Shown: piece by piece, positions 16,866 through 25,304 of the stretch
Position numbering within the stretch: the first letter of the stretch is position 1
Layout of the letters: each line of letters starts with the position of its first letter
Source: Ligilactobacillus agilis DSM 20509
GTDB lineage: Bacteria > Bacillota > Bacilli > Lactobacillales > Lactobacillaceae
NCBI RefSeq assembly: GCF_001436215.1
Contig: NZ_AYYP01000072.1
Coordinates: forward strand, 74,690-138,689
Direction: 5' to 3'
Length of the DNA stretch: 64,000 nucleotides
The notes under the pieces: model-generated
Told to the model about the DNA's origin: nothing
Databases searched by the model: none
What the model saw: only the letters and a program-made list of their open reading frames with translations
Translations under genes and position numbers: made by a program

Positions 16866-18180
16866 TTTTGACGAATTAACTAACGAGGCCCGCCTCCACC
16901 GTTTTTATTCTAAGTACGGTAAGGTTGCCGAGGTGGTCGGTTTGATTATCAAGGCCACCGGCTTAGAGGTTTTTGTGGGGGAGATTTGCGAAGTGCAGGT
17001 TAAAAACTCCCACAAGGTCGCGCTAACAGAGGTAGTGGGCTTTGTTAAGGATACGGTCTTATTGATGCCACTCGATGACCTAGAAGGCATCGGTCCTGGT
17101 TGTATAGTCAGGGCGACTAAGAAGACACTGCAAGTCAAGGTGAGTGATGGTTTACTTGGCCACACCTTAGATGGCTTAGGTCGCCCCTTTGATCTGAGTG
17201 ATGTCGATACAAGTTCTTTAGTCGATTATCCGGTTATGCAAGATTCGCCAGATCCCTTTAGGCGCCAGCCCATCGCTAACATCATGAGTACCGGGATTCG
17301 GGCCATCGACGGCTTACTAACCGTTGGTGAGGGTCAGCGGATTGGGATTTTTGCCGGAAGTGGGGTGGGGAAATCTACCCTGCTAGGGATGATTGCTAAA
17401 TACTGCCAGGCCGATGTGATTGTGGTCGGCTTGATTGGTGAACGGGGCCGCGAAGTCTTGGAATTTATCCAAAAAGACCTAGGGGAAGGTTACCAAAAGT
17501 CAGTGGTCGTCTGTGCGACCTCCGATATGCCACCGTTAGTTAGGTTAAAGGGGGCTCACACGGCGACTGCGATTGCTGAGTACTTCCGCGACCAAGGTAA
17601 AAAGGTGGTCTTGATGATGGATTCCGTTACCCGCTTTGCCATGGCCCAACGTGAAATTGGGCTGTCGATTGGTGAACCACCGACTACCAAGGGTTACACT
17701 CCATCTGTTTTTGCTGAGTTACCCAAGTTGCTTGAACGAAGCGGGATGTCTGATAAGGGGTCAATTACCGCCTTTTATACGGTCCTAGTTGATGGCGATG
17801 ACATGAACGAGCCGATTGCCGACGCGGTCCGGGGGATTTTAGACGGGCACATCATCTTATCACGTAAGATTGCGGCCCAAAACCACTACCCGGCCATCGA
17901 TGTTCAAACCAGCCTTAGTCGGTTGATGAAGGGGTTAGTTAGTGAGCAGCAGAGTAAGGATGCCAGTGCCCTGCGCGAAAACTTAGCCGCTTATGCGGAC
18001 GCCAAGGATTTGATTGACATTGGGGCCTATAAAAATGGCTCTAACGCGGTCACCGACTTTGCCATTAAAGTTCACCACCCGATTGATAGTTTCTTGAAAC
18101 AAGAAGTTAGCGAGTACTCAAGTTATGAAGAAACTGTCACGAAGTTGCACCAGTTATTTGATCAGACGTCAGTCTTATAA
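16855..18180 (+). CDS. fliI: Flagellum-specific ATPase FliI
   Basis: A 441-residue ATPase of the flagellar type III export apparatus, related to the F1 beta subunit. Walker A is GSGVGKST, the family segment GERGREVLEFI follows it, and Walker B is VVLMMDSVTRFA, followed by GEPPTTKGYTPSVF. The ATG at 16855 follows AGAAGGA; the earlier in-frame TTG is unlikely. Stop and start regions overlap with fliH by 11 bp. Confidence 0.96.
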   Translation: MKIDFDELTNEARLHRFYSKYGKVAEVVGLIIKATGLEVFVGEICEVQVKNSHKVALTEVVGFVKDTVLLMPLDDLEGIGPGCIVRATKKTLQVKVSDGLLGHTLDGLGRPFDLSDVDTSSLVDYPVMQDSPDPFRRQPIANIMSTGIRAIDGLLTVGEGQRIGIFAGSGVGKSTLLGMIAKYCQADVIVVGLIGERGREVLEFIQKDLGEGYQKSVVVCATSDMPPLVRLKGAHTATAIAEYFRDQGKKVVLMMDSVTRFAMAQREIGLSIGEPPTTKGYTPSVFAELPKLLERSGMSDKGSITAFYTVLVDGDDMNEPIADAVRGILDGHIILSRKIAAQNHYPAIDVQTSLSRLMKGLVSEQQSKDASALRENLAAYADAKDLIDIGAYKNGSNAVTDFAIKVHHPIDSFLKQEVSEYSSYEETVTKLHQLFDQTSVL

Positions 18181-18198
18181 GCATAGAGGGGAATCGGA

Positions 18199-18621
18199 AT
18201 GGAAAAATTTCAGTTTTCTTTAGAAAAAGTTTTAACCTACCGGCAACAATTAGAGCAAGAAGCTAAGCTTGAATTTGCGGCGGTTCAACGACAAGTCAAC
18301 GAGCGCGAAGCCAAGTTAGACCAGATTGCTAAGGAACGAGCGCAAATGCTAACGGTCCCTGAACAAACATTAGGGCGCATGCAAATCCAGCACCGCTACT
18401 TGGCCCAACTTGAACAGGTCAGTAGTGAATTAAAGCTTGAAGTTGACCAACTGCAAGGTAAGCTAGACCAGGCCTTAGATGGCTATGTTAAAGCTCAACA
18501 GCAACGCAAGGTAATCGAAAAGCTCCGGGCTAAAAAGGAAGCCGAGTATCAGCAAGCGTTCCGGCAGGCTGAACAAAAACAGCTAGATGATCTAGCTAAC
18601 CGCAAGCAATTAATCAGTTAA
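18199..18621 (+). CDS. fliJ: Flagellar export protein FliJ
   Basis: A 140-residue all-helical protein, rich in Gln, Glu and Lys, with the typical FliJ opening FQFSLEKVLTYRQQLE. FliJ inserts into the FliI hexamer like the gamma subunit of F1 and acts as an escort for chaperones. The position between fliI and fliK supports the call. Confidence 0.88.
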   Translation: MEKFQFSLEKVLTYRQQLEQEAKLEFAAVQRQVNEREAKLDQIAKERAQMLTVPEQTLGRMQIQHRYLAQLEQVSSELKLEVDQLQGKLDQALDGYVKAQQQRKVIEKLRAKKEAEYQQAFRQAEQKQLDDLANRKQLIS

Positions 18622-18633
18622 GGAGGTGAGTTA

Positions 18634-19821
18634 ATGCTAAAAAATATCCCCCTAAATGTTGCTAACCAAACTTTAGGGACGACAGGTAATGACGACCAGA
18701 CTACCCCGCTGGTAACCAGTGAGCAGGTCTTGGACTTTAGTAAGTTACTGGCCCAAGTAACAACTGAAACAAAGCCAGTGTCGTCACCGTTAGAAGAAAC
18801 AACTAACCAGCAACAAGCCTTAAAGCAACAACCCTTAGATCAAGCCCAAGTAAAAGATGCACTAGCGCCTAAGGAAGTTGAGGTGGTACCGCTAGCCAGC
18901 TTAACTAATGCTAAGACTAGCGCCCAGTTAGAGTTAGAAGAACTAGGGCAAAAGCAGGCTGCAGTTGAAAAACAGTTACCGGCCGCTACCGTTAATGACC
19001 AAGTGAAGCCAGTTAAGGTGGCAGTTACAATTGCTGGTAAACAAGCGGACCTTCAGCCAGTTGATTTAGGGCAAAAGCCAACTACGCAGCTAAGAGAGCA
19101 ACCGTTAGCCGTTCAGTTAGTTCAACCTGACTTAAAGCTAAAGCCTAATTTGACGGCCGTAAAGGTTAAGCAAAGTCCGACTAAAATAAGTGGTCAGGCT
19201 GATGAGCAAGTTGACTTGGGGCAGTTAGCCCTCTTAACTAGTGCAGTCTTTAAGGAAAACCTAGCGGTTGCTAATGGTCAGACTAATCTGAAAACTAACC
19301 TGCCTAGTCAAGTTCAAGAAATTAGCTTAACCACCGGCCAAACTAGTGAATTGGACAGCCTGGCTAATAAAATCGTCGCGGGCTTAAAGAGTGAAAATTT
19401 GAACGACCACAAGACCTTAACTCTGCAGATTAAACCAGAAAAGTTAGGGAAGATGGAAGTTAAATTTAAGGCGACAGCTGAGAACTTTACGCTTGAATTT
19501 AAGGTAGAAACTAAGGAAACTAAGGCCATCTTAGAAGCTGTTTCAGATAAATTACAAAAGATTATTGATAAGCAGCTGAGTCCGACTTTTAGTCAGGCCT
19601 TGAACCTGCAAGCTCCAAGCGAAGTTTTAAAGGTTAGTCCAAGCCAAACTGCTAGTGAGATGACTTTGGGTCAATTTGACTTTGACCAGGGTCAATCACA
19701 ACAACGGCAATTTGGTCAAACACACCAGACTAAAAAAGCAAGTCCCAAGCAAACCGTAACTTTGGTAGAAGATAGTCCTGCTAATCCCCAAGTTACTGGT
19801 CAGGTTAGCATTTTAGTTTAG
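18634..19821 (+). CDS. fliK: Flagellar hook-length control protein FliK
   Basis: A 395-residue secreted ruler protein. The first 230 residues are low-complexity Gln/Thr/Lys/Val sequence as usual for FliK. The conserved C-terminal domain is visible as LTLQIKPEKLGKMEVKFKA followed by LEFKVETKETKAILE, the FlhB-interacting switch region. Start after AAGGAGGTGAG. Neighbours fliJ and flgD confirm it. Confidence 0.88.
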   Translation: MLKNIPLNVANQTLGTTGNDDQTTPLVTSEQVLDFSKLLAQVTTETKPVSSPLEETTNQQQALKQQPLDQAQVKDALAPKEVEVVPLASLTNAKTSAQLELEELGQKQAAVEKQLPAATVNDQVKPVKVAVTIAGKQADLQPVDLGQKPTTQLREQPLAVQLVQPDLKLKPNLTAVKVKQSPTKISGQADEQVDLGQLALLTSAVFKENLAVANGQTNLKTNLPSQVQEISLTTGQTSELDSLANKIVAGLKSENLNDHKTLTLQIKPEKLGKMEVKFKATAENFTLEFKVETKETKAILEAVSDKLQKIIDKQLSPTFSQALNLQAPSEVLKVSPSQTASEMTLGQFDFDQGQSQQRQFGQTHQTKKASPKQTVTLVEDSPANPQVTGQVSILV

Positions 19822-19842
19822 TAAATAATAGAGGAGAAAGTT

Positions 19843-20301
19843 ATGGATGTTGCTAATTTAAGTGATGCGGTAGCTTCGTTAGCTACTAATCCTAATTTAA
19901 AATCGGCAAGCCAACAAGCACTTGCCAAGAGCAATTCTAAGTTAGATATGGAAGCCTTCTTAAAAATTATGGCTGCTTCGATGAGTAATCCTTCCTTTAG
20001 TGGGGATTCATCTTCTGGCGGTGCTAGCGGGGCGACCGATTACGTTTCCCAGTTAGCTCAGTTTTCAGTCTTACAAGAGCTAACCGACTTAGAAACAACC
20101 ATTGCTCAATCAGCTGCTATTCAGCAGCAACAACAAGCCTTTGCCCTGATGGGTAAGAAGGTAATGCTAAATGACGGTCAAGGCTCAACAATCGAGGGCA
20201 CTGTTAGTGGTGTTCAATTTTCAAAGGGTTATGCCAAGTTAATGGTTAATGGTCAAGCCTACTCAATGGGGAATTTAATCCAAGTAGGCGATGCCAAATA
20301 A
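19843..20301 (+). CDS. flgD: Flagellar hook-capping protein FlgD
   Basis: A 152-residue scaffold needed for hook assembly. The N-terminal half has the family pattern LDMEAFLKIMAASMSNP followed by DYVSQLAQFSVLQELTDL. The C-terminal half is a short beta-rich domain. The length fits the minimal Firmicute form without the large insert. Confidence 0.92.
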   Translation: MDVANLSDAVASLATNPNLKSASQQALAKSNSKLDMEAFLKIMAASMSNPSFSGDSSSGGASGATDYVSQLAQFSVLQELTDLETTIAQSAAIQQQQQAFALMGKKVMLNDGQGSTIEGTVSGVQFSKGYAKLMVNGQAYSMGNLIQVGDAK

Positions 20302-20340
20302 ATTATAGTAAATAATTAATAGTAGAGGAGATATTAATTT

Positions 20341-21258
20341 ATGTTACGTTCACTTTTCTCAGGTGTTAGTGGGATGAAAAACCTACAAACCGATTTAGAT
20401 ATTGTCGCTAATAACATTGCTAACGTTAATACGACCGGGTTTAAATCCAGTCGGGTTCACTTTGCAGATACTTTTAGCCAAACAGTTGCTTCTGCATCAG
20501 CGCCAACTCGAGGTAACGGGGGGACTAACGCTAAGCAAGTCGGTTTAGGGGATCAAGTTGCTTCGATTGATACCAACATGACATCTGGGTCAACCCAATC
20601 TACTGGAATTGCCACTGACTTTTACATTACTGGTAGCGGCTTCTTTATGGCTAAGGATGCTAGTTCCGGGCAAACTTACTTTACCCGTGACGGGGCTTTC
20701 CAACGTGATAGTGCTGGTAACTTGGTTAACAGTAATGGTTATTTAATTCAAGGGGTTAATACGGTGGCTAACCCAATCTTATATGCTAACTATAACGAAA
20801 ATAGTTTAACAACCCCAACAACAGTTAATGCCACCCAAGGGATTACAATTCCCCCAACTTTGACCTACCAAGGCCAAAATTATAGTTTTAATAGTTTCTC
20901 CGTTGATAGCAACGGGGTGGTAACTGGTGAATACAAGAATACCACTAATACTGATGCCGACGCGCAAAAGTTTGTTTTAGGGAAGTTTTTACTTGCAACC
21001 TTCAACAACGCGGCCGGCCTAGAAAAGCAAGGAAACAACTTGTATTCAGCTTCTAATAACTCAGGGACACCAATTGTTGGTGACGTTGGTCAAAACGGGG
21101 CCGGAACCGTTCAATCCGGGGCCTTGGAAATGTCAAACGTTGACTTATCAACTGAATTTACCAATATGATCATCGCTAACCGGGCTTACCAAGCCAACGC
21201 GCGGATTATCACTACCTCAGATGATATCTTGCAAGAATTAGTTAACCTTAAGAAATAA
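20341..21258 (+). CDS. flgE: Flagellar hook protein FlgE
   Basis: A 305-residue hook subunit. N-terminal LRSLFSGVSGMKNLQTDLD and VANNIANVNTTGFK and C-terminal NVDLSTEFTNMIIANRAYQ are the axial-protein ends. TGSGFFMAKDA is the conserved FlgE/F/G core motif. It is shorter than the roughly 400 residues of enterobacterial FlgE, which means a reduced outer domain. Placement after flgD supports hook over rod. Confidence 0.9.
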   Translation: MLRSLFSGVSGMKNLQTDLDIVANNIANVNTTGFKSSRVHFADTFSQTVASASAPTRGNGGTNAKQVGLGDQVASIDTNMTSGSTQSTGIATDFYITGSGFFMAKDASSGQTYFTRDGAFQRDSAGNLVNSNGYLIQGVNTVANPILYANYNENSLTTPTTVNATQGITIPPTLTYQGQNYSFNSFSVDSNGVVTGEYKNTTNTDADAQKFVLGKFLLATFNNAAGLEKQGNNLYSASNNSGTPIVGDVGQNGAGTVQSGALEMSNVDLSTEFTNMIIANRAYQANARIITTSDDILQELVNLKK

Positions 21259-21274
21259 TTAGGGGTGGACGCTT

Positions 21275-21493
21275 GTGATTAGATTGACCAGTTTTAAGGG
21301 GAAGACATTTTATTTAAATCCTGACCTCTTATATAGAATTGACGAAACACCGGACACTGTCTTGACCTTGACGGACGGTAAGAATCTGGTTGTGAAGGAA
21401 ACTGCCAGTGAAGTGGTAGCTTTAATCATCACTTACCGGCAGAAAATTTACCGCCAACCGGTAACTAATTTAGTGGAAAAAGTAGGGGATTAA
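21275..21493 (+). CDS. swrD: FlbD/SwrD-family flagellar protein
   Basis: A 72-residue protein with the FlbD family pattern: MIRLTSFKGKTFYLNPDLL, a central strand and a C-terminal EVVALIITYRQKIYR. In Bacillus subtilis the homologue SwrD increases motor power. GTG start after AGGGGTGGACGC. It lies between flgE and fliL, as in Bacillus. Confidence 0.85.
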   Translation: MIRLTSFKGKTFYLNPDLLYRIDETPDTVLTLTDGKNLVVKETASEVVALIITYRQKIYRQPVTNLVEKVGD

Positions 21494-21494
21494 A

Positions 21495-22001
21495 ATGGCA
21501 AAAAAAGTACCAAAAACAGAGGAACAACCGGAAGCAACACCAAAGAAAAAAGGGAATAAGCTAGTTTTGATTCTGGCCTTCATTTTATTAGCAGCTGCTT
21601 TTGGTTTTGGGGGCTCATACCTAGCCAATAAGTACATCCTGCCTAAAAAGGCGGAGGCTGCTAAAAATGACAAGACAACCATCTCTAAGGATGAAGTGTT
21701 AGTTCCAATTTCTAAGTTTGTGGTTAACCTTTCGGGCAATAGTAATAATAACTATCAATACATTCGCTTAAAGGTATCCTGCCTAGTAGCCGATAAGGAT
21801 GCAAGCGAAAACCTAACTAAGTCAATGCCTTTAGTTCGCGACAGCGTGATTAGCGTGCTTAACTCTAAAACGGCTAATGACTTGTTAGAAGCTAACGAGG
21901 GAATTAATAATTTAAAGACGGCTATCAAAGATAAAATCAACCAGGAATATGGGCAAACGATTGTTAAACAGGTTTATATAACGGATTTAGTAATTCAATA
22001 A
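21495..22001 (+). CDS. fliL: Flagellar basal body-associated protein FliL
   Basis: A 168-residue single-pass membrane protein. A basic N-terminus, one membrane helix (about 17-38) and a conserved outer domain with KFVVNLSGNSNN, YIRLKVSCLV and the C-terminal VKQVYITDLVIQ. FliL supports stator function. It starts one base after the swrD stop. Confidence 0.92.
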   Translation: MAKKVPKTEEQPEATPKKKGNKLVLILAFILLAAAFGFGGSYLANKYILPKKAEAAKNDKTTISKDEVLVPISKFVVNLSGNSNNNYQYIRLKVSCLVADKDASENLTKSMPLVRDSVISVLNSKTANDLLEANEGINNLKTAIKDKINQEYGQTIVKQVYITDLVIQ

Positions 22002-22018
22002 GTTAGAGGGGTCAGTAA

Positions 22019-22393
22019 ATGGAAATGGCGTTAGCAGTAGTTAGGTTAATTATTGGACTAGTGGTGGTCATCTTTTTAATTAACGTTTTAATGCGCTATT
22101 TAAACAAGTACACCACCCAAAATAATGACAGTTTGCGGCTGGTTTTGCGGGTGGCACTTTCTAAAAATCTTAGCTTAGGAATCGTTGAGATTTTAGGGTC
22201 TTACTACGTGGTCAGCATGTCCGAGCAAAAGTTAGAAATCATTCGTCAGCTAGACGCTGAGGAAATCGAGCAATTAGAAGCTAACCTAGCCCAAAAGCAG
22301 GCGGCAAACGAACAGCAGGTAGAAAAGTTCAAAGAAATTTTTACTAAGGCCAAGTTAACGGTCAGAAAGGATCATAAGGATGATGAAGATTAA
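22019..22393 (+). CDS. fliO: Flagellar export protein FliO
   Basis: A 124-residue protein with one N-terminal membrane helix (about 5-25) and the FliO/FliZ cytoplasmic pattern LRLVLRVALSKNLSLGIVEILGSYYVV. FliO helps assemble the FliP ring. It overlaps the fliP start, so translation of fliP is probably coupled to it. Confidence 0.85.
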   Translation: MEMALAVVRLIIGLVVVIFLINVLMRYLNKYTTQNNDSLRLVLRVALSKNLSLGIVEILGSYYVVSMSEQKLEIIRQLDAEEIEQLEANLAQKQAANEQQVEKFKEIFTKAKLTVRKDHKDDED

Positions 22394-23165
22394 GGCGCGT
22401 CCAAGCAAGGTTTACCTCCTAGCACTTGGACTTAGTTTAGGCTTGTTATTGATGGGGCTTTTTCCTGAGGCCATCCACGCGGTAACGACTAACGAACTAT
22501 CGTCTGAACTAAATAAGGCTTTAGGTGGTACCAGTGACACCAAGACGACGATTAACACCTTCGTCATGCTGACCCTCTTGTCTTTTTTACCGATTGTTTT
22601 GGTAATGACGACTTCGTTTACCAGAATCATCATGGTCTTATCCTTTACCCGGTCGGCTTTGTGAACGCAAACCAACCCGCCTAACCAGGTGCTAATGGGC
22701 TTGGCCTTGTTTTTGACCCTCTTTACGATGAAAACTACCTACACTAATATCTACCAGGACGCATACAAGCCCTATACTGAAAATAAAATTTCGCAAACCA
22801 CGGCCTTGAGTCGGGCGGAAGGCGAGATGAAAAAGTTCATGTATAAGCAAACCCGCTCCAAGGATATTAAGTTGTTTTTAGACTTGGCCAAAGACAAGCA
22901 CCGCTACCGCAAGGCCCAGGACCTGCCCCTGGTCAGCTTGGTTCCAGCCTTCGTAATTTCCGAGATGAAAACGGCCTTTAGCATCGGTTTTTTAATCTAC
23001 ATTCCTTTTTTGATTATCGACATGGTGGTCTCCAGTATCTTGATGTCGATGGGGATGATGATGTTATCACCGGTAATGATTTCACTACCGTTTAAGTTAC
23101 TGTTATTTGTCCTAGTCGACGGTTGGTATTTGTTGGTCCAGTCACTAGTGGCAGGATTTCATTAG
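22380..23165 (+). pseudogene. fliP: Flagellar export gate protein FliP, interrupted by an in-frame TGA
   Basis: FliP is a core membrane subunit of the flagellar export gate. The frame encodes 94 residues ending LSFTRSAL, then TGA at 22662-22664, then continues in the same frame with TQTNPPNQVLMGLALFLTLF to a normal stop at 23165. FliP proteins have a Gly between Leu and TQT at this place, so GGA has become TGA. Nothing else is damaged: total length 261 codons, all later membrane segments intact, no indel. A restart at GTG 22689 or ATG 22695 would lack the first two membrane helices and no ribosome-binding site is evident. It could be a true null mutation, a suppressed stop, or a sequencing error. 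Confidence 0.9.
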
Positions 23166-23183
23166 GAAAGAAAGGAGTAGGCG

Positions 23184-23447
23184 ATGACAATTTCACTCGT
23201 GTTAACACTGATTCGGGAGGCATCACTAAGGATTTTAGTGGTTTCCGGTCCGGCCTTAATCGTCTCGATGATTGTCGGCTTGATTATTTCAATTTTTCAG
23301 GCCACCACGCAAATCCAGGAGCAAACCTTAACCTTTGTGCCGAAGTTATTTGCGATTTTTATAACAATCATCCTGGCAGGCAACTTCATGATTACGGTCT
23401 TGCTGGAATTTACCCGGTACGTGTTTCGGATGATCAGTCAGCTTTAA
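23184..23447 (+). CDS. fliQ: Flagellar export gate protein FliQ
   Basis: An 87-residue protein with two membrane helices separated by SIFQATTQIQEQTLTFVPK, the family hallmark. FliQ assembles around FliP and FliR in the export gate. The ribosome-binding site AAGGAG is well placed. The frame is intact although the gene directly upstream, fliP, is interrupted. Confidence 0.95.
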   Translation: MTISLVLTLIREASLRILVVSGPALIVSMIVGLIISIFQATTQIQEQTLTFVPKLFAIFITIILAGNFMITVLLEFTRYVFRMISQL

Positions 23448-23451
23448 GAAG

Positions 23452-24213
23452 ATGGACTTTGCACAAATATTAGGCTTGATTTTGTGTCGGATTTCGGCCT
23501 TCATCGTCTTAGCCCCCTTGTTTTCTGAACGGGGCTTTCCCAGGATGGCCAAGTTAATCGTGGCTGTCTGTCTGACCGTGGCTGCCTTTCCAGAGGTTAC
23601 GACTAGTTACCGGGCAGTCTCGGGTGGTTTGTATTTACTGTTGGCTTTAAAGGAAAGCTTGTTTGGAATGGTGATGGGTTATATCAGTAAGCTCGTCTTT
23701 GATGCGGTCACCATGTCCGGGGTCTTCATTGACTTTCAAACCGGCCTCACGATGGCCCAGGCCTATGACCCGACCTTTCAGGTACAAAATTCGACCTACG
23801 GGAAAATTTATAACTGGATGGCAATTATGGTCTTTTTTGCCTTAAACCTTCACTTATTAATGATTAAAGGGGTTATGTATTCCTTTGAGATGATTCCCTT
23901 AGGGACGGCCAACATTTTAACCGGGTCGGTGATTGAAGGGATTGTCAAACTGTTTGTTAAAGCCTTTGCGATGGCAATCAGTTTAGCGGCCCCCTTGGTA
24001 GTGGCGGTCTTGGTGGTCGACGTTGTCTTAGGGGTAATCGCGCGGACCATCCCACAAATTAATGTCTTGTTATTAGGGATGTCAATCAAAACGATTGTGG
24101 CCTTAATTTTGTTTTTACTGGCCCTCCCTAACGTCGTTGACTTTTTACAGGCCAACTTACCGGCGGCCTATACCAACATTGTCGATTTAGTCAAAGCTTT
24201 AAAAGGACGGTGA
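23452..24213 (+). CDS. fliR: Flagellar export gate protein FliR
   Basis: A 253-residue multi-span membrane protein. It opens with the family pattern LCRISAFIVLAPLFSERGFPR and contains the conserved AQAYDPTF region. FliR completes the FliP5-FliQ4-FliR1 gate. It begins four bases after the fliQ stop with a weak AAGAAG site, so coupling to fliQ is likely. Confidence 0.94.
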   Translation: MDFAQILGLILCRISAFIVLAPLFSERGFPRMAKLIVAVCLTVAAFPEVTTSYRAVSGGLYLLLALKESLFGMVMGYISKLVFDAVTMSGVFIDFQTGLTMAQAYDPTFQVQNSTYGKIYNWMAIMVFFALNLHLLMIKGVMYSFEMIPLGTANILTGSVIEGIVKLFVKAFAMAISLAAPLVVAVLVVDVVLGVIARTIPQINVLLLGMSIKTIVALILFLLALPNVVDFLQANLPAAYTNIVDLVKALKGR

Positions 24214-24217
24214 GTAA

Positions 24218-25288
24218 GTGAATAACGATAAGTCTGATAAGACCGAAAAGCCCACCCCCAGACGGATTCGGGAGGCGCGCAAGGAAGGCCAGGTTGCTAA
24301 GAGTCAAGATTTAGGCGCAGCCGCCGTCCTCTTAGGCTTAGCCGGCTTCTTCATTCCGGCCTGGCAGTTTGTTATTCAAAACTACCTGCCCTACATGGTA
24401 GCTTCGCTGCAAAACCTGACCATTTACCAGGCACAGATGAATGACCTGCCTAAAGTGGCCTTACAAGCAATTTGGTTGGTGGTTTTGGGTTCGTTGCCCT
24501 TTATGGCGATTTCTCTAGGGATTGGGTTATTTATCAACCTCGTTCAAACCCGGCTTAATTTCAGTGTCAAGGCCATAAAGCCGGACTTTAAAAAACTCAA
24601 CCCGCTAACCGGGGTTAAAAATATGTTTTCCATGCAGGCCTTGATGAACCTGGCTAAAACAATTGCCAAGTTAGCTGTGATTGTTTACCTCTGTGTTAAA
24701 AAGTATCAGGCGGCAATTTCGACAATCGCCCAGCTAAGCCAAATGGAAATGGGGCAGATTTTATACTTCGTCTTGCACTTTGCCCAGGAATTGATGCTCC
24801 AAATCGCCTTGGTCTTCTTGGTTTTAGGCGGGTTAGACTATATTTATCAACGCCATAGCTTGATGAAACAGTTGAAGATGTCTAAACAAGAGATTAAGGA
24901 AGAAGTTAAGCAAAATGAAGGGGATGCCAATATCAAGGCCCAACGCAAGGCGAAGTACCAACAGCTGCTCCAAAATGCGATTGCTAACGTTAAGGATGCA
25001 ACGGTGGTCATTACCAACCCGACTCACTTTGCGGTGGCCATCCAATACGAAAAAGATGGCTTAGGGATTCCCCAAGTCATTGCCAAGGGGGCAGACGAGA
25101 TTGCCCAGAGAATGAAGGCAGAAGCCAAGAAGTTAGACGTACCGATGGTGGAAAACGTCCCCCTGGCCCGGGGCTTATACGCCAAAGTTAAAGTCGGCGA
25201 CGTGATTCCGGACGAGTTCTTTGGGCCGGTGGCCGAAGTCTTAGCCTTAGTTTACCAATTAGAAGAGGAAGCTAAGCATAAAATTTAA
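24218..25288 (+). CDS. flhB: Flagellar export switch protein FlhB
   Basis: A 356-residue membrane protein. The opening DKTEKPTPRRIREARKEGQVAKS is typical. Four membrane helices follow, and the cytoplasmic domain has the autocleavage motif NPTH (in VVITNPTHFAVAI, about residue 267), by which FlhB switches export from hook to filament proteins. GTG start after GGTGAG. Intact. Confidence 0.96.
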   Translation: MNNDKSDKTEKPTPRRIREARKEGQVAKSQDLGAAAVLLGLAGFFIPAWQFVIQNYLPYMVASLQNLTIYQAQMNDLPKVALQAIWLVVLGSLPFMAISLGIGLFINLVQTRLNFSVKAIKPDFKKLNPLTGVKNMFSMQALMNLAKTIAKLAVIVYLCVKKYQAAISTIAQLSQMEMGQILYFVLHFAQELMLQIALVFLVLGGLDYIYQRHSLMKQLKMSKQEIKEEVKQNEGDANIKAQRKAKYQQLLQNAIANVKDATVVITNPTHFAVAIQYEKDGLGIPQVIAKGADEIAQRMKAEAKKLDVPMVENVPLARGLYAKVKVGDVIPDEFFGPVAEVLALVYQLEEEAKHKI

Positions 25289-25304
25289 GGAAGGAAGTTT
25301 GTAA

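Noticed and set aside
22662..22664. TGA in fliP as a selenocysteine codon or alternative glycine code
   Set aside because: The expected residue is Gly, not Cys or Sec, no SECIS-like hairpin is evident right after it, and all other genes here use TGA as stop or not at all. Genetic-code change is not known in this group.
23123..23473. 116-codon frame across fliP-fliQ-fliR
   Set aside because: It overlaps three conserved genes in another frame and its composition is not protein-like.
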